Shown piece after piece: positions 1-5,909 of a DNA stretch of 9,414 nt. The stretch is from NCBI GenBank assembly GCA_037439705.1, contig JBBIVP010000077.1, positions 1 through 9,414 of the forward strand, in the 5' to 3' direction. A program made the position numbers and the translations under genes. The first letter of the stretch is position 1. Every line of letters begins with the position of its first letter. The stretch is from JBBIVP01 sp037439705 [NCBI: bacterium]. Lineage in GTDB: Bacteria > JBBIVP01. The notes under the pieces were generated by a model. It was not told where the DNA came from. It made no database searches and worked only from the letters and a program-made list of their open reading frames with translations.

Positions 1-259
1 TTTTTATACTTGCTCTAAGTTTTTCCTCATCTTTTGAATTAAGGTTTATGAAGTATGGAGCGTGGGCTGTGAGTAAAATTCCCAGTTCCCTTGAATGTTC
101 TTTTACCCTTTCAGCCATGTCTTCCTTCATTTTTACACCCTGCACGAACTCAAGTTCCATACAGTCAAGCCCGAGCTTTTTCACAGTAGTAATGCCAGTA
201 ATACTATCTTTTTTTGGAGAAGAAACCGGGGTTCCACCCGTGCCAAAAAGAATCTTCAT
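1..259 (-). CDS. EndoIV-type TIM-barrel protein (AP endonuclease 2 / sugar isomerase superfamily), 3' end missing
   Basis: The first 86 residues are visible; the rest lies beyond the left edge. The start MKILFGTGGTPVSS, then LGLDCMELEFVQGVKM and LTAHAPYFINLNS (His66), match the N-terminal strands of endonuclease IV-like TIM barrels; His66 corresponds to the first metal-binding His in the HDSYLINL segment of E. coli Nfo. Known family members cut abasic sites in DNA or act as sugar isomerases, and the N-terminus alone cannot decide which. The form resembles short archaeal and thermophile 'deoxyribonuclease IV-like' proteins more than E. coli Nfo (my recollection, not a search). The ATG overlaps the stop of the ArsA-like gene as ATGA and has AAGGAGG four bases upstream, so translation is probably coupled. 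It is the last visible gene of the leftward operon. Confidence 0.8.
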   Translation of the reverse strand, partial: MKILFGTGGTPVSSPKKDSITGITTVKKLGLDCMELEFVQGVKMKEDMAERVKEHSRELGILLTAHAPYFINLNSKDEEKLRASIK

Positions 260-1125
260 ATTTCCTCCTTTTCCAGGTCTTCTCTTATTCTATCAAATAA
301 GTTTCCATTTTTATAGAAAAAATCCGAAATTTTTATTATCCGCATAGAAAGGGCGTTTTTTATAGAATTGAAAAGTCTTATAGAACGTTCTCTTTTTACT
401 TTCAGGGAGTGATACAGGAATGTCTTTTTGATGTCGGACGAAAAACTTTCCAGCTCTTTCTCGGAAAGTTCATCAAAAAATCTATTGAGTATTATAAATG
501 GAACAGGGAGAGGAAGTTGTTTTTTTGCAGTCTCAACGAGTTCAATTGTCTCATTTATTGCCATTTCTTCTGGAATTGTAACTGGAATGAGCAAAGAATC
601 ATCTTTGAGCATATCAAAAAGTTTTTTTGATTCATTGCGAATGGGACCAAAACGAATGGAAGCTATATAGACTTCAGGAAGGTTTAACATCGGTAAAGCA
701 TGTCCTGTAGGAGGCATATCTACTACTATATGGTCAAAAATTCCTTTTTGATACTCATACCAGATTTTTCCTATAACCGTTATCTCTTTTAATCCTGGGG
801 TTGAACGGACGAACTGTCTGTATATTCTGGAACTGAAAAGTGAAAGGTATAAAAGTCTGTATTTCAGTTTGAGTTTTACATATTCTTCAAGGGATTTCTC
901 AGGGTCAATGTGAAGCAGATGAAGACCGTTTTCTACTTTTTTAATTTTATATCCGATGTTTTTATGACCCAGAATTCTTGTGATGATCTCTTCCTGAGCG
1001 AGGTCACATAAAAGTACATTTTTATTTTTTTTAGAAAGAAATTTTGCTATTCCTATGGAGATAGTAGTTTTTCCAACCCCTCCTTTTCCTGTAAGAAATA
1101 TGACCTTCTTATCTTCAAGGTTCAA
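256..1125 (-). CDS. ArsA/Get3-family ATPase (SIMIBI class), single-domain
   Basis: This 289-residue protein is a deviant Walker-A P-loop ATPase of the ArsA/GET3 group. Visible motifs are KGGVGKTT (residues 14-21), an Asp41 segment in the switch I place (CDLAQEE), DMPPTGH at 136-142 in the switch II place (family form DTAPTGH), VTIPEEMAINET at 182-193, and ILNR at 212-215. Family members couple ATP hydrolysis to arsenite export with ArsB or to handling of tail-anchored membrane proteins; no arsB or arsD is seen here, so an arsenic role is not supported. The usual DPAHS-type switch I is not conserved, so the target may differ. The start is TTG at 1123-1125, backed by GGAGG at 1134-1138 with 8-base spacing; it directly follows the TAA of the hydrolase gene. 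One ATPase domain is present, not the tandem pair of E. coli ArsA. Confidence 0.87.
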   Translation of the reverse strand: MNLEDKKVIFLTGKGGVGKTTISIGIAKFLSKKNKNVLLCDLAQEEIITRILGHKNIGYKIKKVENGLHLLHIDPEKSLEEYVKLKLKYRLLYLSLFSSRIYRQFVRSTPGLKEITVIGKIWYEYQKGIFDHIVVDMPPTGHALPMLNLPEVYIASIRFGPIRNESKKLFDMLKDDSLLIPVTIPEEMAINETIELVETAKKQLPLPVPFIILNRFFDELSEKELESFSSDIKKTFLYHSLKVKRERSIRLFNSIKNALSMRIIKISDFFYKNGNLFDRIREDLEKEEI

Positions 1126-1944
1126 TTATTTTTCCTCCAGATAGGAGATGATTTTATTTGCTACATCTGGACTGAAAATAAGGCTTCCGTGTCCGAGTGG
1201 TGGTGTTATGTAATACTCCTTATTTTCAACTTTCCCTCCCGTCCAGGGCAGAATCATGTTATCAGTGGGGGAGAGAATGCAGAGCAGATTGAGGCCCACG
1301 GGTATTTCCTGATTCAGGCTTTTTATAAAGTCTGACTGATATCTCATCTGTTTTCCATTGAAGGACCTTGCGAAAATTCCAATCTTTGTCCCTTGATTTG
1401 GTGAGCCTATGGTGATGAGCTTTTCAATTTTATCAACACCACCAATTTTCTGTGCATAATATCTCAAAATTATTCCTCCCTGACTGTGTCCTATTCCTAT
1501 AAATTTCTGCGAATTGTGTTTTTTTAAGATTCCATTTACCAGTTCTGCAAATTTTGAAGCCTGAAATTCAATTGGAGCAAATTTTGGGGTTATTGTTAAA
1601 GCATAAACATTTTTATATCTCTCCCTTTTTAATTTGAAAAAAAGATAAATCATACATCCTCTGTTCATCATGTAAGGATGAAGTAGTATCACGGGAATTT
1701 CCTTTTCCTCTTTATTGCTTTTTACCATCAAATAATTGTAGTCAAAGAGACCGAATAAAAAAAGTGGAATGTATAAGATAGAAATAAAAAACTCATATAT
1801 AAAGGCTATAACCCATTGATAAACTGGAACAGATGGTTTTTCTTCTATGTTGTTGTTTTCATAGTAAGCCATGAGGAAAGTAAAAGAGACAAAAATTAAT
1901 ATCCCTTCAACTATAATTCTGATTATAAAAAGCAGGTGACTCAT
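1126..1944 (-). CDS. Membrane-anchored alpha/beta hydrolase (lipase/esterase-like)
   Basis: The 272-residue product has two hydrophobic N-terminal segments (about 4-25 and 43-66) followed by an alpha/beta-hydrolase domain. The nucleophile elbow is GIGHSQGG with Ser154; likely acid and base are Asp228 (LSPTDNMILP) and His252 (GHGSLIFS). VILLHPYMMNRG (85-96) sits where the oxyanion-hole strand lies in triacylglycerol lipases and PGAP1-like enzymes, and ITIGSPNQGTK is also typical of lipases. The likely reaction is ester hydrolysis of a lipid or a similar hydrophobic substrate; the substrate is unknown. Two membrane spans would anchor the enzyme to the inner membrane, but which side the active site faces is unclear. 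The ATG has only a poor SD (GGA 13 bases upstream and an adjoining AAGAAG). The dksA stop lies 39 bases upstream in the same frame, so no longer start is possible. Confidence 0.83.
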   Translation of the reverse strand: MSHLLFIIRIIVEGILIFVSFTFLMAYYENNNIEEKPSVPVYQWVIAFIYEFFISILYIPLFLFGLFDYNYLMVKSNKEEKEIPVILLHPYMMNRGCMIYLFFKLKRERYKNVYALTITPKFAPIEFQASKFAELVNGILKKHNSQKFIGIGHSQGGIILRYYAQKIGGVDKIEKLITIGSPNQGTKIGIFARSFNGKQMRYQSDFIKSLNQEIPVGLNLLCILSPTDNMILPWTGGKVENKEYYITPPLGHGSLIFSPDVANKIISYLEEK

Positions 1945-1983
1945 CTTCTTATAATTTCCAAATTTCCGAATGAACCGAAAACT

Positions 1984-2541
1984 TCAAGATTCTTCATCTG
2001 ATGTATCAAGAAATCCTGCGGACTTCAGAATTTTACCTTCTTCCAGACCCTTTCTTATCTTCCCATCCTTATCCTTCATTTCCTGACATTCTCTGCAAAG
2101 CTTCGCAAATGGAACTATTTCAAGTCTTTCAGGTGGAATTTTTGATTTGCATTCTTCGCATATTCCGTATGTTCCTTCCTTCAACTTTTTTAGAGCCTCT
2201 TCTATGTCAGACAGTCTTTCTTTTTCTATCGCCGAAATAATTGTATCAAACTCTCTTTCCCTTGCTGTTGAAGCAATATCCAGTTCATCCCCGGGTTCAG
2301 GAGAGATACTGCCGGCTTCCCTCCACTCAGCCTTTCTACTTCTCATCTTTGCCAGTATCTCCTCTTTCATATTGAGGAGTTTTTCTTCTATCTTTTTGAG
2401 GTCTATTTCTTTTCCTTTATCAACCTTATGAAGGATTATAATGTTAGGAGGAATGGATTTCTTTTCCACCTTTTTATTCCCTGCAATTTTTTTCGTTAGT
2501 TTTTTCACACTTCTTGCTTTTTCTTTCGTCTTTTTTTTCAT
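1984..2541 (-). CDS. DksA/TraR-type C4 zinc-finger protein with lysine-rich N-terminal tail
   Basis: From the preferred start the protein has 185 residues. A four-cysteine zinc finger (Cys128, Cys131, Cys149, Cys152 in CEEC...CREC) ends a predicted coiled coil (about 50-125), matching DksA, which enters the RNA polymerase secondary channel and, with ppGpp, retunes initiation. GDELDIAS at 84-91 aligns with the E. coli DksA tip DPVDRA, keeping both acidic residues (Asp85, Asp88) and the Ala; this supports a true polymerase regulator. The first 30 or so residues are extremely rich in Lys and probably disordered. I chose the ATG at 2541 over one 7 codons upstream (2562) because AAGGAG lies 6 bases before it, whereas the upstream ATG has no SD. 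The protein is longer than E. coli DksA (151) because of the basic tail and a short C-terminal extension. Confidence 0.88.
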   Translation of the reverse strand: MKKKTKEKARSVKKLTKKIAGNKKVEKKSIPPNIIILHKVDKGKEIDLKKIEEKLLNMKEEILAKMRSRKAEWREAGSISPEPGDELDIASTAREREFDTIISAIEKERLSDIEEALKKLKEGTYGICEECKSKIPPERLEIVPFAKLCRECQEMKDKDGKIRKGLEEGKILKSAGFLDTSDEES

Positions 2542-2547
2542 TTTTTT

Positions 2548-2553
2548 CTCCTT
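2548..2553 (-). promoter_or_regulatory. SD that fixes the dksA-like start
   Basis: AAGGAG read on the minus strand, 6 bases before the ATG at 2541. It lies inside the longer possible reading frame that begins at 2562, directly after the isochorismatase-family stop codon. That earlier ATG has no SD, so initiation at 2541 is preferred. Confidence 0.7.
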
Positions 2554-2562
2554 TTTAATCAT

Positions 2563-3162
2563 TTATTTAATCAAAGAAATAACCTCTTTGAACTCAGGAG
2601 TTCCTGCTTTTTCAAGCCATGAAAAAATGATTGATTCAGAGGTCAGGATTCCGATTCCATTGGACCTCATAAACTTTTCTGCCGTTTCGGAATCAAATTT
2701 TCTCCGTGAACAGGTAGCATCTGCCACCACATAGATATTAGATGATGAATCATTAATTTTTATATCCATTGCAGTTTGAAGAATGCAGACATGAGTTTCA
2801 ATTCCTGTCAGCACAAAGGTGTTTATATGGGAATGTAGAGCCTCAATAATCTCTCTGAATTTATTTGAAAGCATACATGAAAATTCTATTTTTTCTACAT
2901 ATTTTGCATCGGCCTCTCTAAGCAGGGTTTTCAAAGGTTCTACGGTTTGTTTCAAACCAGCAGGATATTGTTCGGTCCAGATTATTGGAATTTTCAACTT
3001 TTCCGCTATTTTTATAAGAAGGGAGATTTTTTCAATCACTCTTTCAATTGTTTCTTTCTCCATTGCCTTTACAAGTGCTTCCTGAACATCTATCACCAAA
3101 AGTGCAGAGTTCTGCCTTGATGGAAGACATTTCCTGCCATGTGGGTTTTGTGTGGACATCAT
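2563..3162 (-). CDS. Isochorismatase-family cysteine hydrolase (ISOC1/2-like)
   Basis: The 199-residue protein has the family fold and catalytic triad: Asp25 (LLVIDVQEAL), Lys91 (VEKIEFSCM) and nucleophile Cys126 (TGIETHVCILQTA). The TEQYPAGLKQT segment and VVADATCSR follow the ISOC1/ISOC2 and YcaC-like branch, not nicotinamidase or EntB. Members hydrolyse amides or vinyl ethers, and the substrate of this branch is mostly unknown. The protein has no signal peptide, so it is probably cytosolic. Two ATG codons in a row begin the frame; a -10 box (TATACT) ends 6 bases before the first, and I see no SD, which suggests a leaderless message. It is the first gene of a five-gene leftward run and ends with TAA directly before an in-frame ATG of the dksA-like gene. 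Confidence 0.88.
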   Translation of the reverse strand: MMSTQNPHGRKCLPSRQNSALLVIDVQEALVKAMEKETIERVIEKISLLIKIAEKLKIPIIWTEQYPAGLKQTVEPLKTLLREADAKYVEKIEFSCMLSNKFREIIEALHSHINTFVLTGIETHVCILQTAMDIKINDSSSNIYVVADATCSRRKFDSETAEKFMRSNGIGILTSESIIFSWLEKAGTPEFKEVISLIK

Positions 3163-3168
3163 ATAGGA

Positions 3169-3196
3169 AGTATAAAAAATTATTTTTTAAAATCAA
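3169..3196 (-). promoter_or_regulatory. Promoter for the isochorismatase-dksA-hydrolase-ArsA operon
   Basis: On the minus strand TTGATT (3196-3191), a 16-base spacer and TATACT (3174-3169) form a sigma70-like pair. The -10 box ends 6 bases before the ATG at 3162, so the expected transcript starts at or within a base or so of that codon. The -35 box overlaps the end of radC, so read-through from radC is also possible. Confidence 0.55.
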
Positions 3197-3921
3197 ATGT
3201 TCAAATTAGGTTTTTGATTTTTAGCTGGAACCGATATAAGCCCGCTTTCAAGAAAACTGAAAACAGAGTTTTCGCCAATTATTACATGGTCAATGAGACC
3301 TATTCCAATGATCTCACAGGCTTTTGCCATTCTTTCAGTGATTTTAATATCTTCCATACTTGGAGTTGGGTCTCCGCTCGGATGATTGTGAACCATGATT
3401 ATTCCGGCAGAAGATTCCTTTATTGCTTCCCTCAAAATTTCTCTTGGATGAGCTGGAGAAAAATTAAGGGTTCCAATTGAGACATCAACAGTTTTTATAA
3501 TTCTGTTTTTGGAGTTGAGGAGAATTACTTTAAAGACCTCCTTTTTTATGTCCCTCACATACGGGAATATGCTTTCCATACAGTATTTTATGACATCTTC
3601 TTTAGTTCCGATTTTGAAATTTTCACCGATTTTTTCATTGGAATACCTCTTGGCTATCTCCAAACAGGCTTTAATCTGAACTGCCTTGACAGGACCCACA
3701 TACTTTAATTCGGAAAGTTCTTTTATGCTTACATCCTCAAGTTTTCTGAAGGAGCCAAATTTTTGAAGAAGTTCAGATGCAACTTCTAAAGCGGTTTTAT
3801 CCTTTCCACCAGTCCTTATGATAATTGCGAGGAGTTCATTATCAGAAAGGGCAGAGGGTCCTTTTTCAATCAGCCTTTCTCTTGGTCTGTCTGAACTCCT
3901 CCATGTCCTTATAGGCTTCAT
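3193..3921 (-). CDS. radC: RadC family protein (UPF0758, JAMM/MPN domain)
   Basis: The 242-residue protein, close to the usual length of about 225, has the N-terminal UPF0758 helix-hairpin-helix part (GPSALSDNELLAIIIRTG at 21-38; YVGPVKAVQIKA at 74-85) and a C-terminal JAMM metalloprotease-like domain. Metal ligands fit HxHx7SxxD: His178, His180, Ser188, Asp191 in MVHNHPSGDPTPS, with Glu128 as the upstream acid. RadC was once linked to repair and recombination; that role is doubtful and its biochemical function is unsettled. The metal motif is intact. The ATG at 3921 is preferred: a TTG 12 codons upstream (3957) falls in the -35 box, and the MKPIRTW start is typical. No SD is visible, and the -10 TATAAT ends 6 bases before the ATG, so the message is probably leaderless. 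Confidence 0.93.
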   Translation of the reverse strand: MKPIRTWRSSDRPRERLIEKGPSALSDNELLAIIIRTGGKDKTALEVASELLQKFGSFRKLEDVSIKELSELKYVGPVKAVQIKACLEIAKRYSNEKIGENFKIGTKEDVIKYCMESIFPYVRDIKKEVFKVILLNSKNRIIKTVDVSIGTLNFSPAHPREILREAIKESSAGIIMVHNHPSGDPTPSMEDIKITERMAKACEIIGIGLIDHVIIGENSVFSFLESGLISVPAKNQKPNLNI

Positions 3922-3927
3922 AGACGA

Positions 3928-3957
3928 ATTATAATAGATTTTTATGTAAAAAATCAA
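3928..3957 (-). promoter_or_regulatory. radC promoter
   Basis: On the minus strand TTGATT (3957-3952), an 18-base spacer and a perfect TATAAT (3933-3928). Only 6 bases separate the -10 box from the radC ATG, leaving no space for an SD. This is the best -10 match in the window. Confidence 0.65.
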
Positions 3958-3999
3958 TTATTTTTCAAATTTTTAAAAGACGGGATGGAGCAAAAAACT

Positions 4000-4028
4000 T
4001 TGATTTTTTAACTTATTTTTGGTAAAAT
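4000..4028 (+). promoter_or_regulatory. Promoter for the two-gene lipoprotein unit
   Basis: TTGATT (4000-4005), a 17-base spacer and TAAAAT (4023-4028). Transcription would begin near 4035, giving a leader of about 18 bases that holds the SD AAAGGAGG at 4041-4048. It is back-to-back with the radC promoter, with 42 bases between the two -35 boxes. Confidence 0.6.
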
Positions 4029-4052
4029 AATTAAAAATTTAAAGGAGGAGTG

Positions 4053-5909
4053 ATGAAGAAGGTAATAATAATCACAGGATTATTGGTTTTTGGCTGTGTT
4101 CGGGAGAAGATAAAGGAAGTTGATTATTGTTCAGTTCATCCAGATGCCCCTGAATGTAAAATTCCTGAAAATCCGTGTTCACTCTATCCTGACCTTTATT
4201 TCTATTGCATAAACCTTCCACCTGAAGAATTCTGCAAGAAATATCCTGATGTGGATATATGCAAAGAACTTCCAACCTACCCAACCCGCATTACAAACTA
4301 TCCTCCTGTTATTACACTAACAGTCTCGTCAAGATGTGCTCAATATGGAGATATAATAACCATTGATGCATCAGGAAGCAGAGACCCTGATGGAGATGAG
4401 ATTAAATTTTCCTGGAATATATTATCTGGAAGCGGAGATTTCATTTCCCCTTTAACATCCATTGTTAATTTTAGATTTTCTGATGAAGAGGGGGATGTTA
4501 TAATAAGGGTTGGTGCAAGCGATGGATGGGGAGGTGAAAGTGAGGAAATGATAACTCTTATTTCTCTTGGAAATGGTATATTTGTGGACATAAATGGAGA
4601 TGATTCAAATTCTGGAAGATTTAATGAGCCTGTCAGTTCAGTAGCAAAAGCCCTTGATATATCATATTCCACAGGAATAACAGAGGTCAAAATCCTTGAG
4701 GGAACATACGAAGGAGGAATAGAACTTACAAAAGGTGGAATTTCCATTAAGGGAGGTTATTATAGAGAAGAGGATGGATGTTTGAGAAGGGATTTTGAAA
4801 ATTATTATACAATTATAACAAGCCCTATAAGTTTCTCACCATCCTATGTTTTCAAATTGACATCCCCTGTAAATGATTTGGTTCTTCTTGATGGATTGTA
4901 TCTGATAGGCGCAACAACCGCTGTAGCACCTTCACAGGAGGTTCAGGCAATCTATATGAATGGCGCATATGGGGTTGAAATAAGAAATTCCTACATCTAC
5001 GGCGGGGAGGGACCAAGGGTAAGGGCAATATATGCTTATGCAGTTACAACATTTTCCCTTATAAATTCAAGGGTTTATGGGGGGGAAAGTTCAACAATTG
5101 CCGGTCTGCCGAATTTCTCATCAGCCCTGGGAAGGGGTGGGGTGGTATTGGGTAACATTCAGAATGTAAGTATTGATTCCTCTATTATAGATGCTGGTGT
5201 ATCAACTGGTAGTTCTACCACAATTCCGCGCTATATTGTTGGACTATATCTCCAATCGGTTACAAACTGCTCCCTTTTCAACTCCTCAATCTATGGAGGA
5301 ACGGGATATAATTCTAATAATTCTACTTCCCCTGATTTTGTAACAGTTGGGTTTGCTACGAATTCAGGATGTTATGTTTATCAAAATCACTTTCATGGAG
5401 GGCATCCGGTTGAAAGCATGAGTGCTACTTATAAGTCAGGTTTTAGTTATGCAATCTATCTTTTATCTGGTGTTTCACAGGATATAAAAATTATTAACAA
5501 CATAATAGACCCAGGAGGAGCGGATGCAGTGGCTCTAAACACATCGGGAAGATATGGAGTTTATGATTTTGATGGAATTGCTCCGAATTACATCTTCAAA
5601 AACAATAATATATATTCAACCCTTCCTTATATGTCGAGTGAGCTTCCTATTCTTTATTATGATGCAGGAACCAATTATACTGACATTTCCTCCTTAAACT
5701 CCATTGATGGTGATGGAGGGAATTTTGATGGGAATGTATCTCTTGACCCAGTTTTTGATTCTGATGGAATTCATCTATCAGTCTATTCCCCACTAATTGA
5801 TAGAGGGTATCCTGGAAGCATAACAGAGATTCTTCCTCAGGTTGATATTGACGGAGAAATAAGACCGAGGGGAGATGGACCGGATATAGGTCCTGATGAG
5901 GTAAGATAA
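4053..5909 (+). CDS. Secreted lipoprotein with cysteine-rich stalk, PKD-like domain and right-handed beta-helix
   Basis: The 618-residue product begins with a short lipoprotein signal peptide (MKKVIIITGLLVFGC; acylated Cys15). Residues 26-70 hold three CxxxPDx3-4C motifs. Residues 84-171 form a PKD/Ig-like domain (ITIDASGSRDPDGDEIKFSW). A DUF1565-like segment, IFVDINGDDSNSGRFNEP, begins at 176, followed by parallel beta-helix turns to about 525 with recurring NSxIYGG units. The C-terminus (VDIDGEIRPRGDGPDIGPDE) is the tail often seen in surface beta-helix proteins of the choice-of-anchor type. Such folds bind or cleave polysaccharides or act in adhesion; I see no convincing lyase active site, so a binding or structural role is as likely. 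The ATG at 4053 is preferred to a GTG three bases earlier because AAAGGAGG leaves 4 bases to ATG but only 1 to GTG. The next gene follows directly. Confidence 0.85.
   Translation: MKKVIIITGLLVFGCVREKIKEVDYCSVHPDAPECKIPENPCSLYPDLYFYCINLPPEEFCKKYPDVDICKELPTYPTRITNYPPVITLTVSSRCAQYGDIITIDASGSRDPDGDEIKFSWNILSGSGDFISPLTSIVNFRFSDEEGDVIIRVGASDGWGGESEEMITLISLGNGIFVDINGDDSNSGRFNEPVSSVAKALDISYSTGITEVKILEGTYEGGIELTKGGISIKGGYYREEDGCLRRDFENYYTIITSPISFSPSYVFKLTSPVNDLVLLDGLYLIGATTAVAPSQEVQAIYMNGAYGVEIRNSYIYGGEGPRVRAIYAYAVTTFSLINSRVYGGESSTIAGLPNFSSALGRGGVVLGNIQNVSIDSSIIDAGVSTGSSTTIPRYIVGLYLQSVTNCSLFNSSIYGGTGYNSNNSTSPDFVTVGFATNSGCYVYQNHFHGGHPVESMSATYKSGFSYAIYLLSGVSQDIKIINNIIDPGGADAVALNTSGRYGVYDFDGIAPNYIFKNNNIYSTLPYMSSELPILYYDAGTNYTDISSLNSIDGDGGNFDGNVSLDPVFDSDGIHLSVYSPLIDRGYPGSITEILPQVDIDGEIRPRGDGPDIGPDEVR

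Noticed and set aside
256-1125. Arsenic-resistance operon
   Set aside because: The ATPase is ArsA-like, but no arsB, arsC, arsD or arsR is in view and switch I differs.
3175-3190. A-run/T-run palindrome upstream of the isochorismatase-family gene as a terminator of radC
   Set aside because: It has only A and T, no GC stem, and lies inside the promoter spacer.
3922-3957. Longer radC from TTG at 3957
   Set aside because: The added 12 codons overlap the -35 and -10 boxes and encode no conserved residues; ATG at 3921 fits the family start.
4050-4052. GTG start for the beta-helix lipoprotein
   Set aside because: It is only one base from the SD GGAGG, too close; the ATG three bases later is better placed.
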